A stretch of DNA of 11,265 nucleotides, from NCBI GenBank assembly GCA_030151145.1, contig JASLEL010000258.1, positions 1-11,265 of the forward strand, given 5' to 3'. Both the position numbers and the translations under genes were made by a program. Source of the DNA: Aquirhabdus sp. (GTDB taxonomy: Bacteria > Pseudomonadota > Gammaproteobacteria > Pseudomonadales > Moraxellaceae). Positions 5,949 to 11,265 of this stretch are shown here, in pieces. The notes below the pieces were generated by a model. The model ran no database searches and was not told where the DNA came from. It saw only the letters and a list, made by a program, of their open reading frames with translations. Within the stretch, counting starts at the first letter, position 1, and the number at the start of each line of letters is the position of its first letter.

Positions 5949-6994
5949 CACGCTGGGCTACCATGACCGGATCACTGGTGGTGATCGCGGGCCTTGGGCT
6001 CGCAGGCACTCAGCTCTATCGTATGGGCAGCGAACGCTATCAGGACCTCTCGCAACAGCAAACCCAGCTCTCACTGCAAGTCTCGGATCTGAATGACCAC
6101 TTTATCGCCCTCTCGCGAGCCGCAAAGGCAGCGCCTGCAAGCGCGCCCGCCAGTACCGCCCTCATCGCCAGCGATCAGGCGACGCAGCAGCTCTCCCTGT
6201 ACTGGCTCAGTCAAACGCTACAACTGGCACAAAAACAACTGGATCAGGCACCCCTCCTGACCAGCGCCACCGATCTGACCCAGCCGGGCAACGCCTTGAC
6301 CAACATCAAGAACACCCTGAATGAAGTCAAGCAGGCCCTGCCCGGCATGCAGGCCGCACAAAGTATCTCCAGCATCACCGCCGCCGAAATCGGCACCGCA
6401 ATCGATCGCGATCTCAAGATGATTGACGATAGCGGCTTAAAATTCATCCAGAGCAATCAGGCGCTGGACCGGCAGTTGGCGACCATGCAGGCCCAGCTTG
6501 ATCATATGGCAAGCCAAGGCCCGCACTTTAATCCCGACCGCAGCAACACCGCCTCCGGCAGTGTAGACGGTGGCAGTTTCCTGAACCGCTTCCTCGTCAT
6601 TGAACGCAGCTCGGGCGATGCCCGCAGTCAGACCCTGCAGCGTAGCCTGATCTGTCGTGAAGTCGCCCTCACGCTTGGTCTGGTCCGGCAGGCACTGGCA
6701 GAAGGCCAGACCGATCGCGTCATGCAGCTGCTCACCGACAGCCGGACTCAACTGGCCGGTCTCGTCGATACCGATGCCCGGCAGATGCAGACCGGCCTTG
6801 CGGCCCTCTCCGTTCAGGAGACCCGCCTGCACCTCTCGGCACTGGATGCCCTCCCGCCTGAGGTCAAGAACCATCCGACGCTGCCTGCTGCTTCTGTCGC
6901 TCTGCCCGCCCAGAATCCAGCCAGCGGTATTGCCGCATCCGGCACCGCCGCGACCAGCACCACAGTGCCCAGTCATCCGGGAAGTGCCTCATGA
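5945..6994 (+). CDS. hemX: HemX-like membrane protein of the heme operon
   Basis: Probable inner-membrane protein of the HemX family, which lies downstream of hemD in many proteobacteria; its exact role is unsettled. From ATG 5945 (AGGAG 6 bases upstream) there are 349 residues: one hydrophobic helix near residues 5-25 (TGSLVVIAGLGLAGTQLY), then a Gln-rich coiled region (RYQDLSQQQTQLSLQVSDL), a long polar helical part, and a domain from about residue 210 (SFLNRFLVIERS, then LICREVALTLGLVRQAL) that matches the conserved C-terminal core of HemX. The last 50 residues are Ala/Ser/Thr/Pro-rich and likely disordered. It lacks the methyltransferase domain once attributed to some HemX proteins. An ATG five codons earlier (5930) has no site of its own. 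Its stop overlaps the hemY start by 4 bases. Confidence 0.82.
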   Translation: MTRWATMTGSLVVIAGLGLAGTQLYRMGSERYQDLSQQQTQLSLQVSDLNDHFIALSRAAKAAPASAPASTALIASDQATQQLSLYWLSQTLQLAQKQLDQAPLLTSATDLTQPGNALTNIKNTLNEVKQALPGMQAAQSISSITAAEIGTAIDRDLKMIDDSGLKFIQSNQALDRQLATMQAQLDHMASQGPHFNPDRSNTASGSVDGGSFLNRFLVIERSSGDARSQTLQRSLICREVALTLGLVRQALAEGQTDRVMQLLTDSRTQLAGLVDTDARQMQTGLAALSVQETRLHLSALDALPPEVKNHPTLPAASVALPAQNPASGIAASGTAATSTTVPSHPGSAS

Positions 6995-8493
6995 CCAGCG
7001 GCATTCTATTTATCCTCTTCAGCCTGATCGTGCTCATGCTGCTGGCATTGATTGCCAGCCTGCTCCTGAATGACGCAGGCTATGTGCTGGTGATCTGGAA
7101 TGGCTGGCAGGCGCAATCCTCGGTCGGTTTCCTTTTGCTGACGACGCTGGTCTGTGCCATCGGCTTTATCCTGCTGTTTTTCATCAGCCGCGCCATTCTC
7201 TATAGCTCATCGGCCTATCGTGAAAAGCGCAAAATCAAATCGCAGGTCAAGACCCTGATCAGTCTGGACGATGCCATCCGCAATCGTCTGGTCGAAAACT
7301 TTACCCAAGCCTTCGCCGTCATGGAAAAAGCCCTGACCCGCTATAGCCTGAACCAACATCCTCTGAACAAGAAAAAAGGCTCGGCGCTGCACCTCTTGCA
7401 AGCCGACGCCGCCAAACGCGCCAAGCGCTATCCCGACGCACTGGCCCATCTGACCGAGATCGACAGTGACGACCATGAGCTTGCCTCCCTGATCCGCGCC
7501 CAGATTTATCTGGAAACCGGCGATCTTGTCCATGCCCAGAGCACGCTAGAGTTGCTGCTCGCCTACCCTGAGCAAGGCTACAAAGAACCGGTCCGTGAAG
7601 CCCTGCAACCTAAATTCGACGAGCAAGTCGGTATCCTCTGGAGCAGACTGGCCGCATTGCAGCCATGGGACATGCTCACGCGCACCCGTCAGCCTTTGCC
7701 ATCTCTCATCGACTGGTCTCTCTGGCTACAGGCACTCAATCAGGCCGTCGCACCGGCTGAAGTCACGCTATTGATCAGCCGACTGCTAGAACAGATGCCT
7801 ATCGCCGTGCAAGATCAGCACGCCAGCCTGCTCTTTGCACTGCTGGCCCGCTATGGCACAGATCAGCAGATCCAGACCCTGATCCAAAGGATCTTCGGCG
7901 AGCGACTGGACCCCGACCTACTGAATAGCTGGACCACCTACACGCTTTTGCAAACGACGAAATCGCCTGTCACAGCACCCCACGACTCAGCAGCGACGGT
8001 GAACACAGCGCCTGCGACCGATACAATCACCACAGAGCCTGATCCAGTCGTCAGCAGTGACGGCGGTGTATCGACGACCGCCACTCAGATGCCGCAACAA
8101 AAGCTCAGTCAACCCAACCAGACAGCAAGCCAAATACCGGACCACGTAGACAGTATCCTGAGCCAACTGGAACAGCGCTATCCAGCCCAGCCCGACATTG
8201 CGCTGGCCCGCACCCGCTGGCAGGCACAGATCGCCGTGTTTGCGGAGCCCGCATCAGTCCTGCATGCACTGGCCGAGACCTATCCTCAGCACAGCCTGAT
8301 CCAGCATTATCTGCAACTGGCCGAGATCACACGGCTTCCGCTCTCAGCAGAAATGCAACAAAGCCTACTGACCCGGTTGGTAGCCGCTCCGTTGCCACTC
8401 ATCCCCCCACGGGAGCCCATCGCGCCGGTAGCGGAGGCAGACACGCCTGTTGATGTCGAGCCGCCGGCAGCAGGATCAGACCAGACACTCTGA
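6991..8493 (+). CDS. hemY: HemY-like membrane protein with TPR repeats
   Basis: Proteobacterial HemY, a membrane-anchored tetratricopeptide protein of the heme operon, unrelated to the Bacillus protoporphyrinogen oxidase of the same name. Two hydrophobic helices lie near residues 5-25 (ILFILFSLIVLMLLALIASL) and 44-70, with the family segment GYVLVIWNGWQ between them. Helical repeats follow (LHLLQADAAKRAKRYPDALA and EQLEQRYPAQPDIALAR). Residues about 321-383 are a Thr/Ala/Pro/Gln-rich linker that looks disordered, and the tail is also Pro/Ala-rich. At 500 residues it is longer than the roughly 400-residue E. coli protein, mainly from the linker and tail. GGGAAG 6 bases before the ATG is a modest binding site; the ATGA overlap with hemX implies coupled translation. 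Confidence 0.85.
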   Translation: MTSGILFILFSLIVLMLLALIASLLLNDAGYVLVIWNGWQAQSSVGFLLLTTLVCAIGFILLFFISRAILYSSSAYREKRKIKSQVKTLISLDDAIRNRLVENFTQAFAVMEKALTRYSLNQHPLNKKKGSALHLLQADAAKRAKRYPDALAHLTEIDSDDHELASLIRAQIYLETGDLVHAQSTLELLLAYPEQGYKEPVREALQPKFDEQVGILWSRLAALQPWDMLTRTRQPLPSLIDWSLWLQALNQAVAPAEVTLLISRLLEQMPIAVQDQHASLLFALLARYGTDQQIQTLIQRIFGERLDPDLLNSWTTYTLLQTTKSPVTAPHDSAATVNTAPATDTITTEPDPVVSSDGGVSTTATQMPQQKLSQPNQTASQIPDHVDSILSQLEQRYPAQPDIALARTRWQAQIAVFAEPASVLHALAETYPQHSLIQHYLQLAEITRLPLSAEMQQSLLTRLVAAPLPLIPPREPIAPVAEADTPVDVEPPAAGSDQTL

Positions 8494-8508
8494 AACCCTG
8501 CGCAAGGT

Positions 8509-8536
8509 AAAGATGCCAAGTGGTCAAGCATTTTTT
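8509..8536 (+). terminator. rho-independent terminator after hemY
   Basis: AAAGATGC (8509-8516) pairs with GCATTTTT (8528-8535) with one G-T wobble and an 11-base loop, and the run continues to six T. It lies 16 bases after the hemY stop and closes the heme block. Confidence 0.65.
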
Positions 8537-8585
8537 ATCCGCATTGCCCGACAAGGCAGCATCGTCTTCGTGACCTGACATGCCT

Positions 8586-8591
8586 TATAAT
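8586..8591 (+). promoter_or_regulatory. -10 box of a promoter for the thioesterase gene
   Basis: A perfect TATAAT follows the hemY terminator. The bases 16-18 upstream (around TCGTCTTC, 8562-8569) are a poor -35, so it may be weak or need an activator. Transcription would start near 8598, leaving a leader of about 170 bases before the chosen ATG. Confidence 0.45.
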
Positions 8592-8604
8592 GGTGCAGAT
8601 CAGG

Positions 8605-8636
8605 CTACGCTGGCATTCTCTGGTGATGCCACGTAG
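8605..8636 (+). repeat. long hairpin in the thioesterase leader
   Basis: CTACG (8605-8609) and TGGCAT (8611-8616) pair with ATGCCA (8626-8631) and CGTAG (8632-8636), an 11-bp stem broken only by one bulged C (8610) and closed by a 9-base loop. It would form at the extreme 5' end of a transcript starting near 8598. No T run follows, so it is not a terminator. Confidence 0.55.
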
Positions 8637-8676
8637 ATGCTGCTGTGATCTGCTACAGGCGTTTTACCCTCGCCCA

Positions 8677-8685
8677 TGCTATTCT
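8677..8685 (+). promoter_or_regulatory. second, extended -10 promoter candidate
   Basis: TGCTATTCT is an extended -10 element of the same form as the one proposed for argH. No -35 is visible. It would start transcripts near 8692, after the hairpin, giving a shorter leader for the gene starting at 8767. Confidence 0.3.
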
Positions 8686-8766
8686 CAAAGCCCTGACATC
8701 ATGAGTCACACCCTGTTTGCGTATCACCCTGTCTCGTCCTTACCTGCTCAAGCGGAATCAGAATTT

Positions 8767-9387
8767 ATGAGTGCGCTGAAAGAATTTGCCGTCGTCTATC
8801 GCCAACACGTCGCGTGGGGCGATATGGATGCTGTGGGTCATGTCAATAACGTGATGTACTACCGGTATATCGAAAGCGCCCGCGTAGAGTATCTGATGCG
8901 CATTCAGGCCATCGGTCAGGGACTCTCAGCGGTCATCGCCTCAAGCTCCTGCCGCTTTCTGCGTCCCGTTTTCTTTCCCGATACGCTTGAGATCGGCGTG
9001 CAGATCATCGAAGTGCGCAACTCCGGCTTTCGCATGAACTATGTGCTTTATAGCACCAACCAGCAGCAGGTCGTCGCCACTGCCGAAGCCATTGCCGTCA
9101 TGGTCAATGCCACCACTCTGGAGAAAGCCGCTCTGCCGCCAGAACTGCGCGAACGTATTTATGGTCTGGAAATGAGCGTCGGCCATAACCTGCAAGGTGA
9201 CGACGACGAGCGCAGCCTGACCAGCGAGTTGACCCATGCCGCCCGCTCCCTGCGCCAGAATATCCGCGACAACATCAAAGAAGGCATCCGCGAAGGCCGC
9301 GAAACCTTAAAAGAAGGCTTCCGCGAAGGCAAAGAAACCATCAAGGAAAACATCGAGCAGATCGTGCCGCGCCTGAAACGCGACTGA
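8767..9387 (+). CDS. acyl-CoA thioesterase, hotdog fold (4HBT type)
   Basis: Likely cytoplasmic thioesterase that hydrolyses acyl-CoA or acyl carrier protein thioesters; the substrate is unknown. The hotdog core is clear: WGDMDAVGHVNNVMYYRYIE (residues 17-36) carries the acidic catalytic region, followed by SSCRFLRPVFFPDTLEIG and the strand NSGFRMNYVLYSTN. ATG 8767 starts 16 residues before this motif, with GGAA 9 bases upstream. In-frame starts at 8701 and 8590 would add low-quality sequence and 8590 overlaps the promoter. The protein has 206 residues, about 60 more than a simple 4HBT enzyme, because of an added C-terminal charged helix with three 11-residue repeats. It stands alone after the hemY terminator and before the macrodomain gene. 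Confidence 0.85.
   Translation: MSALKEFAVVYRQHVAWGDMDAVGHVNNVMYYRYIESARVEYLMRIQAIGQGLSAVIASSSCRFLRPVFFPDTLEIGVQIIEVRNSGFRMNYVLYSTNQQQVVATAEAIAVMVNATTLEKAALPPELRERIYGLEMSVGHNLQGDDDERSLTSELTHAARSLRQNIRDNIKEGIREGRETLKEGFREGKETIKENIEQIVPRLKRD
9265..9363 (+). repeat. three tandem 11-residue (33-bp) repeats in the thioesterase tail
   Basis: The encoded units are RDNIKEGIREG (9265-9297), RETLKEGFREG (9298-9330) and KETIKENIEQI (9331-9363), residues 167-199. The first two are nearly the same in DNA as well. An 11-residue period of hydrophobic positions alternating with Lys, Arg and Glu predicts a long amphipathic helix of the kind seen in lipid- or membrane-binding and LEA-like proteins. Confidence 0.75.
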
Positions 9388-9388
9388 G

Positions 9389-9424
9389 ACTACCCTCAAG
9401 CGGATGAGGGTAGTGCCCTACCCT
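9389..9424 (+). promoter_or_regulatory. alternative hairpins between thioesterase and macrodomain genes
   Basis: Segment A ACTACCCTC (9389-9397) pairs perfectly with B GAGGGTAGT (9406-9414), 9 bp with an 8-base loop. B can instead pair with C: AGGGTAG (9407-9413) with CTACCCT (9418-9424), 7 bp with a 4-base loop. The two pairings exclude each other. No T run follows either one. C ends 10 bases before the macrodomain ATG, so the B:C form would cover the ribosome entry region. Confidence 0.5.
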
Positions 9425-9434
9425 TGAGAACACC

Positions 9435-9971
9435 ATGACCCAAATCCACGTCATTCAAGACGACATCACCCGCGTCCATGCCGACGCCATTGTCAATGCC
9501 GCCAACACCTCCCTCTTGGGCGGCGGCGGTGTCGATGGGGCGATCCATCGTGCCGCAGGCTCTGCACTGCTTGACGCCTGTCAGGCCGTACGCGCACGCC
9601 AGGGCGGATGCCCTGTCGGTCAGGCGGTCATCACCTCAGCCGGTCGTCTACCTGCCCGTTTTGTGATTCATGCGGTCGGTCCACGCTGGCAGGATGGGCA
9701 GCATGGCGAGCCTGAGCGCTTGGCACAGACCTATCGCAGTTGCTTTGAGCTGATCCGGCAGCACGGCATCACCTCCGTCGCCTTCCCCAATATCAGCACA
9801 GGCATCTACCGCTTTCCTAAAGACTTTGCCGCCGAGATCGCATGGCATGCCATGCAGGCATCACTGCCGACGCTACCGGCGCTTGAGCAGATCACCATCG
9901 TCTGCTTTGAGCAGGACAATTACGACCTCTATCAGCAACTGATCGCGTCAGGCAGCATCCAGCATCCCTAA
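9435..9971 (+). CDS. ymdB: macrodomain protein, YmdB-like O-acetyl-ADP-ribose deacetylase
   Basis: Soluble macrodomain expected to bind ADP-ribose and hydrolyse O-acetyl-ADP-ribose, and perhaps remove mono-ADP-ribose from proteins. MacroD-type motifs are complete: DDIT at residues 9-12, VNAANTSLLGGGGVDGAIH at 20-38 with the key N24 and D34, then VIHAVGPRW and the phosphate loop NISTGIYRFP. The 178 residues agree with E. coli YmdB (177). The binding site before ATG 9435 is poor (GAG at 9426-9428), so translation may depend on the upstream gene or on the hairpins at 9389-9424. The name is by similarity; E. coli YmdB also inhibits RNase III, and that role cannot be judged here. Confidence 0.88.
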   Translation: MTQIHVIQDDITRVHADAIVNAANTSLLGGGGVDGAIHRAAGSALLDACQAVRARQGGCPVGQAVITSAGRLPARFVIHAVGPRWQDGQHGEPERLAQTYRSCFELIRQHGITSVAFPNISTGIYRFPKDFAAEIAWHAMQASLPTLPALEQITIVCFEQDNYDLYQQLIASGSIQHP

Positions 9972-10005
9972 ATATCCCTAACAAGCATCGCCATCCCGCA
10001 TGTGA

Positions 10006-10668
10006 TTAGGCGACCGCAGATCCTTGTCGCCGCAGAACGACATGTGTGGCCTTCTCCGACGCTACAGACTGTACGCACGCGTAGCCCAGCGCCCGCAAGT
10101 CGATGCCTTCAAACAACGGTTCTCCCCGCCCCAAGAGGACTGGTGCGATGGCAATGTGCAGCTCATCGATCAGGCCGTAACGCAGGTACTGCCGTATGGT
10201 CGCCGGGCCGCCGCCGATACGTACATCCATTCCGCCTGCCGCCTTGCGAGCACGGTCCAGCGCCTCGTGAATGCCGCCAGTGACGAAGTGAAATGTCGTG
10301 CCGCCCGCCATCTCGATAGAAGGGCGCGCATAATGGGTCAAGATAAAGACGGGCACGTGATATGGTGGATTATCGCCCCACCAGCCTTGCCAAGTCAGGT
10401 CCGACCAGTCCCCACGCGTGGGTGCAAACATGTTTCGCCCCAAAATCCAGGCCCCGACCTGCTCAAAGCCACGCGCGGCAAAGTCATCATCCACGCCGGT
10501 CGTCCCGCCCGCTTTGCCAAATAAAGTCTGCTGAAACGTGCGGGTTGAGATCAGCCACTGATGCAGCTCCGTCCCGCCGACGCCCAGCGGATGATTGATG
10601 TCCTGATCCGGACCTGCACCGTACCCGTCCAGCGAGATGGTGAAGCCATTAACGCGAATACGTGTCAT
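10006..10668 (-). CDS. RibD C-terminal / dihydrofolate reductase-like protein
   Basis: Probable NADPH-dependent reductase of the RibD_C (DHFR-like) fold, a family with few characterised members and no known substrate for this branch. Recognisable segments are VNGFTISLDGYGAG at the N-terminus, PLGVGGTELHQW, GAWILGRNMF, WWGDNPPYHVPVFILTH, the glycine-rich nucleotide loop VRIGGGPATIRQYL, and LIDELHIAIAPVLLGRGEPLF. ATG 10668 (220 residues) has GGAG 7 bases upstream; the adjacent ATG 10671 is possible. A longer reading from 10758 would add 30 unrelated residues. It lies 111 bases downstream of the SRPBCC gene on the same strand, a pairing common in bacteria, and converges on the macrodomain gene with a gap of only 34 bases and no clear terminator. 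Confidence 0.85.
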   Translation of the reverse strand: MTRIRVNGFTISLDGYGAGPDQDINHPLGVGGTELHQWLISTRTFQQTLFGKAGGTTGVDDDFAARGFEQVGAWILGRNMFAPTRGDWSDLTWQGWWGDNPPYHVPVFILTHYARPSIEMAGGTTFHFVTGGIHEALDRARKAAGGMDVRIGGGPATIRQYLRYGLIDELHIAIAPVLLGRGEPLFEGIDLRALGYACVQSVASEKATHVVLRRQGSAVA

Positions 10669-10706
10669 CATCTGTCTCCGTTTTAAATTCCTGCCTACGA
10701 TGAGAG

Positions 10707-10730
10707 GGTCGATTGTCCATCCCATCGACC
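10707..10730 (-). repeat. 7-bp inverted repeat upstream of the reductase gene
   Basis: GGTCGAT (10707-10713) and ATCGACC (10724-10730) are perfect complements with a 10-base spacer. GAGG just outside on one side and CCTC on the other can lengthen the stem past a small bulge. It lies about 40 bases before the reductase ATG, a fitting place for an operator or a leader hairpin. Confidence 0.45.
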
Positions 10731-10746
10731 ACCTCCCTTGCAACGG

Positions 10747-10766
10747 ATGCGGCCCCAAAGCCGCAT
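10747..10766 (-). repeat. GC-rich hairpin after the SRPBCC stop codon
   Basis: ATGCGGC (10747-10753) pairs perfectly with GCCGCAT (10760-10766) around a 6-base loop, 13 bases downstream of the SRPBCC stop on the reverse strand. No T run follows in that direction. It may weaken read-through into the reductase gene or protect the end of the first message. Confidence 0.45.
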
Positions 10767-10779
10767 GATCCCGTCCGCC

Positions 10780-11265
10780 TTAAGCCTGCATCACCGCAAG
10801 CAGTTCATCCAGCTTTTCAAAGGACCCCGCAAAGCCCTGCTGCATCCCGCCGCGATTTGACAGGAACACGGCCATCTGAGCCTCATTCGCATTGACCGGG
10901 CCGCCACGCAAGGTCAAGGTTGTCTCGCCATCCTGCTCCTCAAACGTCAGATGGTTCAGCACCTCAAGCGGCCAGTCCGGTAGCCACGGATTGGCAGTGA
11001 TGCCGCCCGCCTCATCCGAAAAACTATTGATAAAGACGATGGTATCCGGCGTGCTGATCTCCTGATAGACAAAGCGCCCCCACATCTTCTGACCGTTCGG
11101 CGCAATCATGGCATAGTGAAATACACCGCCCGGGCGGAACTCCAGATGCTTCACTTCAACCTCAAAACCTTTCGGCCCCCACCACTTCGCCAGACGCTCG
11201 GCCTCGCTAAACGCCTTAAACACCAGTGCCTGTGGTGCCTTAAAGGTACGGGTAATCACAAACTC
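10780..11265 (-). CDS. AHSA1/SRPBCC domain protein (5' end off the window)
   Basis: Soluble START-like (SRPBCC) protein of the AHSA1 group, a helix-grip fold with a ligand cavity; bacterial members have no agreed function. Typical segments: TRTFKAPQALVFKAFSEAE at the visible N-terminus, LAKWWGPKGFEVEV, FRPGGVFHYAM, WGRFVYQEI, HLTFEEQDGETTLTLRG and the C-terminal GFAGSFEKLDELLAV. A GTG at 11259 could be read as a start, but the codons before it are open to the window edge and encode EF, giving EFVITRTFKAP as in the family, so the true start is most likely outside. About 10-20 residues are missing. Probably co-transcribed with the downstream reductase. Confidence 0.85.
   Translation of the reverse strand, partial: EFVITRTFKAPQALVFKAFSEAERLAKWWGPKGFEVEVKHLEFRPGGVFHYAMIAPNGQKMWGRFVYQEISTPDTIVFINSFSDEAGGITANPWLPDWPLEVLNHLTFEEQDGETTLTLRGGPVNANEAQMAVFLSNRGGMQQGFAGSFEKLDELLAVMQA

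Noticed and set aside
8590..8766. Upstream extension of the thioesterase to ATG 8590 or 8701
   Set aside because: The added residues are Cys/Arg-rich and unlike the family, 8590 lies within the -10 box, and neither has a ribosome binding site.
9988..10013. TCGCC/GGCGA pairing between the macrodomain and reductase genes as a two-way terminator
   Set aside because: The stem is only 5 bp with a 16-base loop, extends into coding sequence and has no T run on either strand.
10024..10524. Forward-strand 166-codon frame opposite the reductase gene
   Set aside because: The reductase on the reverse strand has conserved family motifs throughout; this frame has none.

Overview
The window looks like a chromosomal segment of a gamma-proteobacterium of the order Pseudomonadales. 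The gene order argH (reverse), algZ, algR, hemC, hemD, hemX, hemY matches the order I know from Pseudomonas aeruginosa. The N-terminus of ArgH, with an unconserved leader before a GMWGGRFSEATDAF block, resembles Moraxellaceae such as Acinetobacter more than Pseudomonas. That family assignment is from memory of the proteins, not from a search. Base composition is moderately GC-rich in the genes and clearly AT-rich in a few gaps.

Left end (1-1720): a possible 3' tail of a gene entering from the left (stop at 68-70) faces argH across a bidirectional terminator at 193-222. argH, the last step of arginine synthesis, runs leftward. Its start overlaps the likely start of the divergent algZ, so the argH promoter lies inside algZ coding sequence.

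Middle (1705-3999): algZ encodes a four-helix membrane histidine kinase of the LytS/AlgZ type and algR its LytTR response regulator. They are separated by an unusual 357-base AT-rich gap holding a weak promoter candidate, an unassigned 46-codon ORF, and a perfect hairpin with a GNRA loop that abuts the algR ribosome binding site.

Heme block (4047-8536): hemC and hemD make uroporphyrinogen III, and hemX and hemY are membrane-anchored accessory proteins of the same cluster. The genes are tightly packed (12 bp, 48 bp and a 4-bp overlap). A 23-codon ORF with a better ribosome binding site than hemD overlaps the end of hemD and stops on the hemX start codon (ATGA). A rho-independent terminator follows hemY.

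Right part (8586-11265): an acyl-CoA thioesterase (hotdog fold) with its own promoter candidates and a C-terminal tail of three 11-residue repeats; a YmdB-type macrodomain protein, separated from it by three segments that can form two alternative hairpins; then, on the reverse strand, a RibD/DHFR-like reductase downstream of an AHSA1/SRPBCC protein whose N-terminus lies off the window. I see no tRNA, rRNA, insertion sequence, CRISPR array or prophage gene. No clearly new multi-gene system is present. The points most worth checking are small: the hemX leader ORF, the algR leader, the thioesterase tail and the switch-like intergenic hairpins.
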